64,000 nt of DNA from Nostoc sp. UHCC 0702 (GTDB lineage Bacteria > Cyanobacteriota > Cyanobacteriia > Cyanobacteriales > Nostocaceae). The notes under the pieces were generated by a model. That model did not search any database and was not told the DNA's origin. It saw nothing but the letters and a program-made list of their open reading frames with translations. The stretch spans positions 4,379,918-4,443,917 of the forward strand of contig CP071065.1 in NCBI GenBank assembly GCA_017164015.1, in the 5' to 3' direction. How positions within the stretch are numbered: position 1 is the stretch's first letter; each line of letters starts with the position of its first letter. Positions 17,215 through 26,416 of the stretch are shown one piece after another. The position numbers and the translations under genes are program-made.

Positions 17215-17943
17215 ATGAGCAATACCAGCAACTTTCGTGAAGCTATCCGTGAGGCGAGAACTCAAGCCCTTGTCGGGCCAAATGTAATTGCCAATGCCCT
17301 CCCCTATGTTGGTGGCGGTCTTGTACTGACCGCATTGGGAACCTATGGCGGTCTGGGAGTTATCCGTACTAACCCAGGTTTGTTCTTCCCCACCTTCATT
17401 GGTGCGGTGATTCTGGAGTTCATTCTGTTTTTTGTTGCCCAAAATGTAGCTGAAAAAGGTAACAAGGGCGTTGCATTGCCCCTACTGGCAACCTACAGCC
17501 TCTTGTCTGGATATACCATCAGTGGCTTGGTGTTTGTCGCTTTAAGAACCCAAGGTGTCGGCATTCAAGGTATTGGTTTGGCTGCCCTTGGTTGTGGCAT
17601 CACCTTTATTTTCGCCCGTCAAATTGGTTCAAATCTCTCTGAACAAGACGGGATGGCTTTGACTAAAACCATCAATATGGGTGTCATAGCCTTATTGGTT
17701 GTCTGTCTGACTCAATTTGTGTTTGCCATGTTTGGTGTTTACACGCCAAATTGGTTAGAAATCGCCATCTCCGGCTTGGGGGTATTTTTGTTCGTTGGGG
17801 TATCTGTGGTTGATTTCTACATCTTGCCCCGCACTTACCGCGATGACCAGTACCTACCCGCTGCTTTGTCGATGTATCTCACCTACATCAACTTGTTCGT
17901 CTTTATTTTGCGGTTGTTAATTGCCATTAATGGCCGTGACTAA
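17215..17943 (+). CDS. Bax inhibitor-1/YccA-family membrane protein
   Basis: 242 residues with about seven hydrophobic helices. The N-terminal soluble segment is followed by alternating transmembrane stretches, with GVSVVDFYILPRTYRDDQY near the C-terminus matching the acidic region that in BI-1 proteins forms the pH-sensing calcium leak. Bacterial members conduct Ca2+ or guard proteases, but the role in cyanobacteria is unknown. The start ATG at 17215 is about 100 bases downstream of the PIWI-like remnant. A strong terminator follows, so it is a single-gene unit. Confidence 0.8.
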   Translation: MSNTSNFREAIREARTQALVGPNVIANALPYVGGGLVLTALGTYGGLGVIRTNPGLFFPTFIGAVILEFILFFVAQNVAEKGNKGVALPLLATYSLLSGYTISGLVFVALRTQGVGIQGIGLAALGCGITFIFARQIGSNLSEQDGMALTKTINMGVIALLVVCLTQFVFAMFGVYTPNWLEIAISGLGVFLFVGVSVVDFYILPRTYRDDQYLPAALSMYLTYINLFVFILRLLIAINGRD

Positions 17944-17976
17944 CCACCGATAAACAGAAAAACTTAACAAATTTTT

Positions 17977-18010
17977 AACCGTGGTTAACTTTCAGCAACC
18001 ACGGTTTTTT
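17977..18010 (+). terminator. Rho-independent terminator of the BI-1 gene
   Basis: Perfect 10-bp stem AACCGTGGTT / AACCACGGTT with a 10-base loop, followed by a run of T. It lies 34 bases after the stop codon. Confidence 0.9.
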
Positions 18011-18142
18011 CATTAGTACCTCTTATTTTGTTCCCAAATCTCTATCTAATATCATGTCCGTTTAAACACTTATGAAACCTGTGGGGGTTGGTAATGGGTA
18101 ATGGGTAATGGGTAATAGTAAAAAACAATCACCAATTACCAA

Positions 18143-18670
18143 TTACCTATTACCAGGCAAACCGACTATATCGTAAGTAATTAGCCGAACTTGATATAAT
18201 TTGTAAGCCTGTAACAAGTATTCTCCATTGAAGTGAATCAGATGAGTAGTATCTTCAGCAACCCAAACATCTGTCTCCCATGCAATTTCAGCCAAATACT
18301 CCACCATCGCTTTACGGCTTAAAAAAGTTGTCACCATTACAAGGGGAATTTTTACCTCAGCAAAGATAACTTCAAGTTCTTTCTTACGTTTAGGGTTAAT
18401 TGGGCCGTGAGAAGTTACAGCCTCAATTAAAACTAGCCAATTATTTTTTATATGATGGATAATCACATCAGGCATTTTACCATGAGAATCAACAGTAACT
18501 CCTAAATTTTTCAAAGCTGCTTCATTAAAATGCGCGAATTTTTCATCAGTATCGCCCACATAAATTAGTTTTCCTCCAGGTGTAAAACGTTCTGCAAACT
18601 CTTTAATAATCTTCTCAATCAAAATATTTTTACCACCTGGTGATAGAGTTTTTACCTCACCTTCAATCAC
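18143..18670 (-). pseudogene. BsuBI/PstI-type restriction endonuclease, catalytic half (cut off by an in-frame stop)
   Basis: 175 residues from a GTG. GKLIYVGDTDEKF, then MPDVIIHH and WLVLIEAVTSHGPINPKRKKEL carry the PD ... E core of the BsuBI/PstI nuclease domain. It is in the same frame as the upstream methylase-nuclease reading frame, separated only by a TGA at 18707-18709 and 12 codons (YAQERELSRIPI). In my memory of homologues the TGA position is Arg (KKRYAQER), consistent with CGA to TGA. Re-initiation at the GTG could still yield this fragment, but it would lack the N-terminal domain. Confidence 0.75.
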
Positions 18671-18706
18671 TATAGGAATACGTGATAATTCCCGCTCCTG
18701 AGCATA

Positions 18707-20761
18707 TCATTTTTTCAAAGTTTCAACAGAGGCAAGATAAGTACGAATGCTCTTTTTCCATTCAATAGTTCCATAAGTGCGTAATAATTCGAGCGCACTT
18801 TCTTCAATCTTGTATACAGTTTTTGGACTATTAATGGGGCGATCGGGAGCGTCTGGATTTGCAATTATTAAAGCTGCGTCTAAAAATTGATGGACTGTTT
18901 GGCGGCGAACAGTTTCTCGTGTATTAGGTTTATATGTTTTGCCATAGTGCTGTGCCATAAATTCCATCATTGGTGTGATTCCCATTAATGGAGATGCAGC
19001 AGCTGACCAAGGTTCAGTCGGCTTTAAATCAAGTAGAGCCAGAAGAGTTAAGGCTGAACGTTCATTCAGTTGTGCGCGTGGAAGTCCAAGTTCAACTAAT
19101 ATTTGCAGTGCTTCATCAATACGGTTTTTAATTATTAAGGGGTTATTTTCAGATTGATTGGTCATACTTAGTAACTCTTCTTCCACAAGTTCATCAATTT
19201 CTGACTGTGATAGTAAATACTCGCCAACACGCAGCCCCACGGACATTAGCTGATCTATTGTGGGATATTTTAAATTTCGTAAATCGGTTGCATTCACCTG
19301 AGTATGCCCATTAAACAACCGAAAAAATTCGTCTACGAGTCTAGAGTTTAGATAAGCAGCAAGACCGCGTGCTAGGGTAAGGTCAAGTCCCCTTCCATCC
19401 TTGTGAAAGTAATTCAGGTGATTTTCAAAACCTACCCAAAAACAATCAATCCGGTTGGCATCGTATACAACAGCAACCACTCGTTTTTTTTCCTCTTTTG
19501 AAGAGAATCGTTTAGTCAGTACATAATGTTCATTTGGTACTAACAGAGAAACCGTTTGTTCAACATATACTAAAGCTTGGTGTTTTTTAGTTACCTTTGG
19601 ATACTCGATATATCCTCTTGAAAAATTTAATGGATAAATTAAGGGAACAGTGTTTTTTTCTGGCATTAAACATAGATATTCTTTTGCACGGAAATCTACA
19701 ACACGTCCCGTTGATACAGTCAATTCCAGGTCTTTTAATGTGCAGGTAAAATTCGCCATTTGTCGAATAACTTGCTGACTCAGTGTATCTGGGATAATGT
19801 GAATAAATTGTTGGGAGTCGTTGGAATTAACTATTTCTGTATAAGGTAACGAATTTGACTTAATCAAATCATCTTCAGCACTCGAACTTGTGCTGATGAG
19901 TACATTATTAAATTTTTGTTTTTGTTTTACAGCATGAATGATGATTATTTCCTGCAAAACTTCATCATCGCTAAAAGCTTCCTGTCTCGATTCAAAAAGA
20001 TGTATCTGGTCTAAAGCCATCATTTCCAAAAACATCCTTCGGAAATCCCTAAAATACAGCCCATTACAGAAACTACGTGGCGAGATAGCTACAAGCTCTC
20101 CCCCTGACTTGAGAAGTTGAGATGTAGCAGCAATAAAACCTGTATATAAATTGCTGGTTTCTAAACCTAGAGAACGTAACAAACCACGAACCTTGGAATG
20201 AGCGTTGATTTTCAAATATGGGGGATTTAGAATAGCGTGGGTAAATCTTAGATTGTCAGGATGATCAAATAAACTCGGCTGAACAAGCCTCACGACATCT
20301 TCAATAAAGTCTGTATTGCGGATTTCATAGTTCAAAGAAATCCCAGCAAATTGACATGCTCTTGCACATAATTTCAATGTCTGACGCAAATATTCAATTA
20401 GAAAAGGATCAATTTCATAGGCAACAATATCTAAATTGGCTGGGCGTTGTTGTCTGTGACAGAGGTTAGCCACAAATGCTGCAAGTAATGAGCCAGATCC
20501 CGCTCCTGCATCAAGTAGAGATATTTGAGAAAGATCAAGCTTGTTAAACATCCCAGCCATTAATTCTGCTATGGGAGCAGGAGTCAAAAACTGACCGAGT
20601 GTTACTTTGTTTCGTTTGTGTTTTTGTTTCTGGCTTGCTGCAATCCTCAGAAGGTCAACTTCACCAAGCAAGCTTCTGGTAGGGCATTCCACCAAGCTGT
20701 TGAATTGCAACGGCTGATTATGATTGTCTCTAAACTCTCTACTGCTTGATTGGAACATCAC
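18707..20761 (-). CDS. N6-adenine DNA methyltransferase fused to N-terminal domain of a BsuBI/PstI endonuclease
   Basis: 684 residues before the stop. Motif I is LLDAGAGSGSLLAAFV (about residue 83) and motif IV is AILNPPYLKI, the order of a gamma-class adenine methylase. From about residue 535 (MTNQSENNPLIIKNRIDEAL) the sequence becomes the helical N-terminal domain of BsuBI/PstI endonucleases (ALTLLALLDLKP, FMAQHYGKTYKPNTRETVRR, TVHQFLDAALIIANPDAPDR). Methylase and endonuclease are thus one continuous frame, broken by TGA inside the endonuclease part. The methylase should still be active, leaving a host that can modify but perhaps not restrict. The recognition site may be CTGCAG-like, but that is only family inference. 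Confidence 0.8.
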   Translation of the reverse strand: MMFQSSSREFRDNHNQPLQFNSLVECPTRSLLGEVDLLRIAASQKQKHKRNKVTLGQFLTPAPIAELMAGMFNKLDLSQISLLDAGAGSGSLLAAFVANLCHRQQRPANLDIVAYEIDPFLIEYLRQTLKLCARACQFAGISLNYEIRNTDFIEDVVRLVQPSLFDHPDNLRFTHAILNPPYLKINAHSKVRGLLRSLGLETSNLYTGFIAATSQLLKSGGELVAISPRSFCNGLYFRDFRRMFLEMMALDQIHLFESRQEAFSDDEVLQEIIIIHAVKQKQKFNNVLISTSSSAEDDLIKSNSLPYTEIVNSNDSQQFIHIIPDTLSQQVIRQMANFTCTLKDLELTVSTGRVVDFRAKEYLCLMPEKNTVPLIYPLNFSRGYIEYPKVTKKHQALVYVEQTVSLLVPNEHYVLTKRFSSKEEKKRVVAVVYDANRIDCFWVGFENHLNYFHKDGRGLDLTLARGLAAYLNSRLVDEFFRLFNGHTQVNATDLRNLKYPTIDQLMSVGLRVGEYLLSQSEIDELVEEELLSMTNQSENNPLIIKNRIDEALQILVELGLPRAQLNERSALTLLALLDLKPTEPWSAAASPLMGITPMMEFMAQHYGKTYKPNTRETVRRQTVHQFLDAALIIANPDAPDRPINSPKTVYKIEESALELLRTYGTIEWKKSIRTYLASVETLKK

Positions 20762-20915
20762 GGTTTGTCCTCCGGTAATTGAGGATAGTTAAAAGCAATT
20801 TGGCTAACTTATACAAATAGTGCAAGAGAATTTGCTCAACAACAGCTAAAATCAAGAAGACATATAGAATAAAGAGCAATCCCAAATCCTCAGCGCTCTA
20901 TCTTTAGCAAGCACT

Positions 20916-22035
20916 ATGGAAGTCTTAGAACTCAAACGCGAAATCGAAACATTGTCCGGTCGTCTGGGTAAAGCCCAGCACTATCTTTGACATACCTGCA
21001 CTCACCGCCAAAATTCAAGACCTGGAACAAATAGCAGCACAACCAGAATTTTGGGAAGACCAAACTCAAGCCCAACAAACCCTCTCACAACTCAACGACC
21101 TCAAAGCCCACCTCGAACAGTATCATCAGTGGCGAGCCAATCTAGAAGATACTAAGGCAGTTGTTGAGCTATTGGAGTTAGAAACCGACGAAGCACTACT
21201 GCAAGAAGCGGAATCTACTGTCACCAAACTCAACCGTGACCTCGACCAGTGGGAGTTACAACAGTTACTTTCCGGCCCCTACGACGCTGAAGGGGCAGTA
21301 CTAACGATTAACGCTGGTGCTGGTGGCACAGATGCTCAAGACTGGGCATTTATGCTGATGCGGATGTACACCCGTTGGGGAGAAGCCCACGGTTATAAGG
21401 TAACTTTAGCTGAAGAGTCCGAGGGTGATGAAGCGGGAATTAAATCAGCAACTCTGGAAATTACTGGTCGCTACGCCTATGGTTACTTGCGGTCGGAAAC
21501 TGGCACCCATCGCTTAGTGAGGATTTCACCTTTTAATGCCAATGGCAAGCGACAAACTAGTTTTGCTGGGGTGGAAGTGATGCCGCAGTTAGATAACTCT
21601 GTGCAACTGGATATTCCAGAGAAGGATTTGGAAGTTACCACATCTAGGGCTGGTGGTAAAGGTGGGCAGAATGTCAACAAAGTAGAAACAGCAGTGCGAA
21701 TTGTTCACCTTCCCACAGGCCTTGCGGTGCGGTGTACAGAAGAGCGATCGCAGCTGCAAAATAAAGAAAAAGCTCTCGCCCGCCTCAAGGCTAAGTTGTT
21801 AGTCATTGCTCGTGAGCAAAAAGCACAAGAAATTGCTCAAATTCGCGGCGATATGGTCGAGGCTTCTTGGGGCAACCAAATCCGTAACTATGTATTTCAC
21901 CCTTACCAGATGGTAAAAGATTTGCGTACAGATGCGGAAACAACTGCGATCGCTGATGTGATGAATGGCGACCTTGATTCTTTCATTCAAGCCTATCTGC
22001 GGCAGGAAAACCTGGTAGAAAGTACTCCCGCTTAA
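20916..22035 (+). CDS. prfB: Peptide chain release factor 2, with programmed +1 frameshift
   Basis: RF2 releases peptides at UGA and UAA. A 24-codon opening frame (ATG at 20916) ends CTT TGA at 20985-20990; reading CTTTGAC with a +1 shift joins it to DIPALTAKIQDLEQ and onward to 22035. This is the classical autoregulatory frameshift that RF2 itself controls through the UGA. The GGQ loop is visible in SRAGGKGGQNVNKVETAVRI, and the RF2 stop-codon recognition region lies near RISPFNANGKRQTS. Total length is about 373 residues, as expected. Annotating only the downstream frame from 21172 would lose the N-terminal domain. Confidence 0.95.
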
Positions 22036-22037
22036 TT

Positions 22038-22135
22038 GCAGCAGGGGAGCAGGGGAGCAGGGGAGCAGGGGAGTAGGGGAGCAGGGGAGCAGGGGAGCAG
22101 GGGAGCAGGGGAGCAGGGGAGCAGGGGAAATGAGG
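22038..22135. repeat. Nonanucleotide tandem repeat (AGCAGGGGA-type)
   Basis: About ten copies of GCAGGGGAG start two bases after the prfB stop and end in GATGAGGAGGAG. A C-poor/G-rich strand bias makes the region highly asymmetric. Confidence 0.9.
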
Positions 22136-22155
22136 GGGATGAGGAGGAGAAGAAA

Positions 22156-22243
22156 TAAACCAATTCCCCATTCCCAATTCCCCATTCCCAATGCCCAATA
22201 CTTCGGCTTCGCTCAGTACAAGTTCCCAATTCACCAATATAAA
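22156..22243. repeat. CATTCCCAATTCCC repeats with TTCGGCTTCGCTCAGTA unit
   Basis: Short direct repeats of CCCATTCCCAATTCC, then ACTTCGGCTTCGCTCAGTAC, a frequent Nostocales intergenic sequence. No gene. Confidence 0.6.
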
Positions 22244-22294
22244 CCTAAACAACCTGTTACATTTATATATAAAAGAGTTTGTGATCAAGTCATT

Positions 22295-22450
22295 ATGAGC
22301 AACTCTCCTTCAACGGAACCGAAACCAAGCTACGTAAAACTTGCCATGCGAAACATGGTGCGTAAGGGTGGCACTTCTATCAAACATTTTGGCCTGACTG
22401 CTATAGGGCTTTTAGCTGTTCTGGTGGGTCTTGCTTACCTCACTCGCTGA
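22295..22450 (+). CDS. DUF3285 small membrane protein
   Basis: 51 residues from the ATG at 22295; the frame is open further upstream only through repeats. It contains KLAMRNMVRKGGTSIKHFGLTAIGLLAVLVGLAYLTR: a basic amphipathic segment and one C-terminal transmembrane helix. This is the cyanobacteria-specific DUF3285 family of unknown function. It ends 39 bases before ybeY on the same strand and may be co-transcribed with it. Confidence 0.75.
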   Translation: MSNSPSTEPKPSYVKLAMRNMVRKGGTSIKHFGLTAIGLLAVLVGLAYLTR

Positions 22451-22489
22451 TGACACAAAAACCAAAGCGACTAGGAGAGTTTGTAACTG

Positions 22490-23029
22490 GTGCAAGTTGA
22501 ACTAGATGTCCAGGATTTATTTTACGAGTCGTCCCCAAGCACAAATTTAAGCACAAATTTAAATTCTGGGGATACTGATCTCCGAGTCGCTGCTGAAACT
22601 TGGGAAAACTGGTTTGGTCGCTGGTTGGAAGTTTTACAGCCTCATTTGCCACCAGCACCAGGTTATGAAATCGGGCTGCGTTTGACAGATGACGTAGAAA
22701 TTCAATCGCTAAATGCCCAATATCGACATCAAGACAAACCAACAGACGTTTTAGCCTTTGCTGCCTTAGAGGTAGACTGTCCTCAAAGTCCGGAAATGTC
22801 TGCTGAACCTTTATATCTGGGTGATATCGTTATTTCAGTCAATACTGCACAACGTCAAGCCCAACAGCAGGGACATAATTTGCCAACTGAGTTAGCTTGG
22901 TTAGCTACTCACGGAATACTACATCTGTTGGGCTGGGATCATCCAGATGAGGAAAGTTTAATGGAAATGCTCAAACAGCAAGTGATATTACTGGAGACGA
23001 TAGGTATTGCCATAGACATAGAATATTAA
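22490..23029 (+). CDS. ybeY: Endoribonuclease YbeY (16S rRNA maturation)
   Basis: 179 residues from a GTG start. The zinc site HGILHLLGWDH (H-x3-H-x5-H) is intact near residue 143, and the preceding LYLGDIVISVNTAQRQA strand is typical. YbeY processes the 3' end of 16S rRNA and acts in ribosome quality control. The insertion around STNLSTNLNSGDTD (residues 17-30) is a lineage-type variable loop. It is followed at about 120 bases by dgkA, the common cyanobacterial order. Confidence 0.93.
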   Translation: MQVELDVQDLFYESSPSTNLSTNLNSGDTDLRVAAETWENWFGRWLEVLQPHLPPAPGYEIGLRLTDDVEIQSLNAQYRHQDKPTDVLAFAALEVDCPQSPEMSAEPLYLGDIVISVNTAQRQAQQQGHNLPTELAWLATHGILHLLGWDHPDEESLMEMLKQQVILLETIGIAIDIEY

Positions 23030-23147
23030 ATGTCTTGATGACTGTAAGTGATTATAATACTTCTGTAGAAAATTGCTTGAATGTTGATTGCAGCATTCAA
23101 AGAGCGCCAAGATTTCCTCTTTACTTAACTTTATTATTTTTAAGCTT

Positions 23148-23603
23148 ATGTCCCAAAAAGTTTCCCCTTCACCAACACCCAATCAGGTACCAACACTGAT
23201 AAATCAGGAACGGGAACTCTCTTGGCAAATTGCCTCTAATTTATTTATTAGCTTTAAATATGCTTGGGCTGGAATCAGCTATAGTTTTCAAACTCAAAGG
23301 AACTTTCGCATCCACGTAAGTGTTTGTGCTTTAGCGATCGCTTTAAGCATTTTTTTACATCTGCAAGCAGTGGAAATCGCCATTATTAGTATAACTAGTG
23401 GTTTAGTATTGGCATTAGAGTTATTGAATACAGCGATCGAGTCAGTTGTAGATTTAACGGTAAAGCAGACATACCATGATTTAGCAAAAATTGCCAAAGA
23501 CTGTGCTGCTGGTGCTGTGCTTGTCTCTGCTTTGGTAGCGGTGCTGGTTGCTGGTACGCTATTGCTGCCGCCGTTGGTAGCTTTAATTAAGTCAAATTTT
23601 TAG
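23148..23603 (+). CDS. dgkA: Diacylglycerol kinase (prokaryotic, integral membrane)
   Basis: About 151 residues from the ATG at 23148; a frame extending to 23088 adds 20 residues unlike the family. RNFRIHVSVCALAIALSIFL opens the membrane domain. The catalytic ALELLNTAIESVVDL (E-x3-N-T-A-I-E) and HDLAKIAKDCAAGAVL follow, with three hydrophobic helices. It phosphorylates diacylglycerol or, in related proteins, undecaprenol, for lipid recycling. Its location next to ybeY is the usual context. Confidence 0.9.
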   Translation: MSQKVSPSPTPNQVPTLINQERELSWQIASNLFISFKYAWAGISYSFQTQRNFRIHVSVCALAIALSIFLHLQAVEIAIISITSGLVLALELLNTAIESVVDLTVKQTYHDLAKIAKDCAAGAVLVSALVAVLVAGTLLLPPLVALIKSNF

Positions 23604-23712
23604 GTTTGGTTGAAGTCAGGAATTAGGAGTTAGTAGGGGCGCAAAGCATTGCGCCCCTATATTAGTTAGTATTTATATCAATTTTCTATATAGAAACCAG
23701 GAGTCATAGGTT

Positions 23713-24312
23713 GTGATTATAGTCATCGATAACTACGACAGCTTTACATATAATTTGGTGCAGTACTTGGGAGAACTAGCAACAGAGTTCCCCGTAGCAG
23801 CAGATATTAGGGTTTTTCGTAACGATAAAATATCCATAGACGAAATTCAGCAATTAAATCCTGATGTTGTGGTGATTTCTCCTGGGCCTGGTCGCCCCGA
23901 AGCTGCTGGTATATCCCTAGATTTGATTCAACAGCTAGGAGCTAACTTGCCAATTTTGGGTGTATGTTTGGGACATCAAAGCATTGGTCAAGTGTTTGGT
24001 GGTAAAATCGTCTCTGCTCCAGAGTTAATGCATGGTAAAACTTCTCAAGTGTCTCACACTGGTGTGGGTGTTTTTCAGGGATTAGAAAATCCCATGATCG
24101 CCACTAGATATCATAGTCTGGTGATCGATCGCGAAACTTGCCCCGAAGTGTTAGAAATTACTGCTTGGGTCGAAGATGGCACAATTATGGGAGTGCGACA
24201 CCGGAACTATCCTCACATTCAAGGCGTCCAATTTCACCCAGAGAGTGTTCTCACATCTTCAGGAAAGCAATTACTGCGAAACTTTCTGGAACAATTACAG
24301 CAAAGAGAGTAA
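23713..24312 (+). CDS. Anthranilate/aminodeoxychorismate synthase glutamine amidotransferase subunit
   Basis: 199 residues from a GTG. Class I amidotransferase with the oxyanion-strand region VVVISPGPGRPE, nucleophile in LGVCLGHQSIG, and the His/Glu of GVQFHPES. It supplies ammonia to TrpE (tryptophan) or PabB (folate). TrpG and PabA cannot be separated by motif and one enzyme often serves both. No synthase subunit is adjacent. It ends three bases before the next gene, so the two are probably co-transcribed. Confidence 0.9.
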   Translation: MIIVIDNYDSFTYNLVQYLGELATEFPVAADIRVFRNDKISIDEIQQLNPDVVVISPGPGRPEAAGISLDLIQQLGANLPILGVCLGHQSIGQVFGGKIVSAPELMHGKTSQVSHTGVGVFQGLENPMIATRYHSLVIDRETCPEVLEITAWVEDGTIMGVRHRNYPHIQGVQFHPESVLTSSGKQLLRNFLEQLQQRE

Positions 24313-24315
24313 CTA

Positions 24316-25083
24316 ATGAAACGACGACAGTTGATGGGCTATGCTGGGGCGGGGTTAGCCACAGCTTTGGTTAACACGTTGGCTTGGGAATTTCAGGCTG
24401 ATGCACAATCTAGCGGTTTATCAGTTCGGTGGTTGGGTCATACTTGCTTTCTATTTACTGGTGGCGGAGTGAAAATTCTCGTTAATCCATTTCGGGCGGT
24501 TGGCTGTACTGCTGGTTATCGACCACCGAAAGTTGCAGCAGATTTAGTACTGATTAGTAGTCAATTGCTAGATGAAGGTGCAGTAGATCAACTACCAGGG
24601 AATCCCAAGCTAGTATATGCACCAGGTGTTTACGAGTTTCAAGGTATCAAATTTCAGGGCACTGCCATAGACCACGATCGCAAAGGTGGCAAGCAGTTCG
24701 GTACAAATACTGCTTGGAGTTGGAAGCAAGGGGGAATTAATATAGTGCATTTAGGAGGCGCTGCTGCACCAATTTCCATTGAGCAAAAAATCCTCTTGGG
24801 GCGTCCTGATTTGGCATTCATCCCCGTAGGAGGCAGTGCCAAAGCTTACAATGCTCAAGAAGCCAAACAGGCGGCAGAGGTGTTAAATCCCAAACTGGTA
24901 ATTCCCACTCACTACCGTACTCAGGCTGCTGATGGTGCTAAGTGCGATATCTCACCATTAGATGATTTTCTGACATTGATGCAGGGCATAACAGTGAGGC
25001 GCAGTAATAGCGACACTATTAGTATTAGTTCTGATCAACTACCAGAAAATAGCGTCATTCAAGTTTTTAGTTACAAGTTTTAG
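24316..25083 (+). CDS. Metallo-beta-lactamase-fold protein with degraded metal site, exported
   Basis: 255 residues. The N-terminus KRRQLMGYAGAGLATALVNTL is a Tat-like signal and DAQSSG a cleavage region. The fold's landmarks RWLGHTCFLF, AIDH, IVHLGG and VIPTHY are present (UlaG-like family). The HxHxDH metal motif, however, is replaced by LISSQLLDEGA, and HLGD has become HLGG. Hydrolytic function is therefore doubtful; a binding or structural role is possible. It follows the amidotransferase gene by three bases. Confidence 0.75.
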   Translation: MKRRQLMGYAGAGLATALVNTLAWEFQADAQSSGLSVRWLGHTCFLFTGGGVKILVNPFRAVGCTAGYRPPKVAADLVLISSQLLDEGAVDQLPGNPKLVYAPGVYEFQGIKFQGTAIDHDRKGGKQFGTNTAWSWKQGGINIVHLGGAAAPISIEQKILLGRPDLAFIPVGGSAKAYNAQEAKQAAEVLNPKLVIPTHYRTQAADGAKCDISPLDDFLTLMQGITVRRSNSDTISISSDQLPENSVIQVFSYKF

Positions 25084-25087
25084 AGAA

Positions 25088-25185
25088 GGTGAGGGGGATG
25101 AGGGGGATGAGGGGGGTGAGGGGGAATAAAATTTATTCGTAATTTTCCCCTACTCCCTCATCTTTCCCTACTTCCTCATCTCCAG
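25088..25185. repeat. GGGGATGAG / CTCCCTCAT inverted repeat arrays
   Basis: GATGAGGGG-type copies after one gene and CTCCCTCAT-type copies before the next, convergent gene. The two could form a hairpin between them; this may act as a terminator for both. Confidence 0.65.
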
Positions 25186-25186
25186 A

Positions 25187-26416
25187 TTAAGCGGTATACC
25201 ACTCTGGGCTAAGTTTATTTTCCTCGGCTACGGGAGTTTCAGTGGCTCTTGTTCCATCCATCGTCCAAATTGTGTCTGCACCGGTTGTCTGGTCGCGCCA
25301 GTAGATGTCGGTCTTGCCATCGCCGTTGTAATCACCAAGGGATGGTGTCAAAGAGGCGCTGTTGCTTGGTAGGAAAGCTTCACTAGTAACTGTTGTGCCA
25401 TCCATTAACCAAGCGGTGTTTTCACCAGTTGCATTATTGTGCCAGAAAACATCGGTTTTGCCATCGCCGTTGAAATCGCCAATTTTAGATGTCCAGTTGG
25501 AGTCAAGTGTAGACAAAGAACCCTCAGTAGCGAGGATGCCATTCATCTGCCAAATCTTGTTCTCTCCTGTTTCAACGTTTCTCCACAGAATATCTGTGCT
25601 AAAGTCGCCGTTGAAATCACCAAGGGTATAAGTCCAGCCTACATCCTGTGATTGGAGAGAATATTTAGAGGCTTGTGTGCCATCCATGAACCAAACGCTG
25701 TTTTCACCGGTTGTCTGGTCGCGCCAGAAGATGTCGGTCTTGCCATTGCCGTCGAAATCAACGAGGCTAGATGTCAAGGATGTGCTTGTGGTTTCTAGAA
25801 CAGTGGCACTGGTGACAGTGGTGCCGTCAACCTGCCAAAGAGCATTTTCGCCGGTTGTCGCATTATGCCAGAAGATATCAGTCTTGCGATCGCCGTTGAA
25901 ATCCCCAATGCTAGAAGTCCAGCCTACGTCAACTCTATCCAAAGGAGCAAAACCAGAAACTCTGGTTCCATCCATTAGGGCAATATTGTTCTCACCTGTA
26001 TTCTGATTACGCAATAGGAAGTCAGTTTTACCATCACCGTTAAAATCGGCAATGTTGTAAGTCCAGGCAGATATGTCATATGTACCCAAAGAAGCCTGTT
26101 CGAGAATGTTTGCGCCATCCATCAACCGAACTACAATTTCACCGGTTTGAGCATTAACCCAGACTTTATCTGTTTTGCCATCGCCGTTGAAATCAGGAGT
26201 AACTGCCGCGCTAGTTATATAAGGATTGGGATTGGGGTTTGCACTTGCTGATAAAGAAGGTTCTTGTACAGTTTGTGTCAAATCTGAAGAACTGCTACGT
26301 CCTAGTGAAGAAAAATCTGATTGTTGCAAATCACTGGCATAATTTACTAAAGCTTGTGATTTTCCTAAAGATATATCAAATGCACTAGCTTGCGATGAAT
26401 TTTGATTGGCAGGCAT
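25187..26416 (-). CDS. FG-GAP/VCBS repeat protein
   Basis: 409 residues. After about 75 residues of low-complexity Ser/Asn/Gln-rich sequence there are seven repeats of about 48 residues. Each contains a DFNGDGKTD-type calcium loop (variants DFNGDRKTD, DFDGNGKTD, DYNGDGKTD) and a WQVDGT/LMDGT strand. They are predicted to build a seven-bladed beta-propeller that binds Ca2+ as in integrin alpha subunits and secreted lectins. No classical signal peptide is visible, so export by type I secretion or another leaderless route is likely. Function is unknown, perhaps adhesion or surface coat. Confidence 0.8.
   Translation of the reverse strand: MPANQNSSQASAFDISLGKSQALVNYASDLQQSDFSSLGRSSSSDLTQTVQEPSLSASANPNPNPYITSAAVTPDFNGDGKTDKVWVNAQTGEIVVRLMDGANILEQASLGTYDISAWTYNIADFNGDGKTDFLLRNQNTGENNIALMDGTRVSGFAPLDRVDVGWTSSIGDFNGDRKTDIFWHNATTGENALWQVDGTTVTSATVLETTSTSLTSSLVDFDGNGKTDIFWRDQTTGENSVWFMDGTQASKYSLQSQDVGWTYTLGDFNGDFSTDILWRNVETGENKIWQMNGILATEGSLSTLDSNWTSKIGDFNGDGKTDVFWHNNATGENTAWLMDGTTVTSEAFLPSNSASLTPSLGDYNGDGKTDIYWRDQTTGADTIWTMDGTRATETPVAEENKLSPEWYTA

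Noticed and set aside
21172..22035. Shortened prfB gene beginning at 21172
   Set aside because: The upstream 24-codon frame and CTTTGAC give the full RF2 by programmed frameshift, so the short version is only the downstream part.
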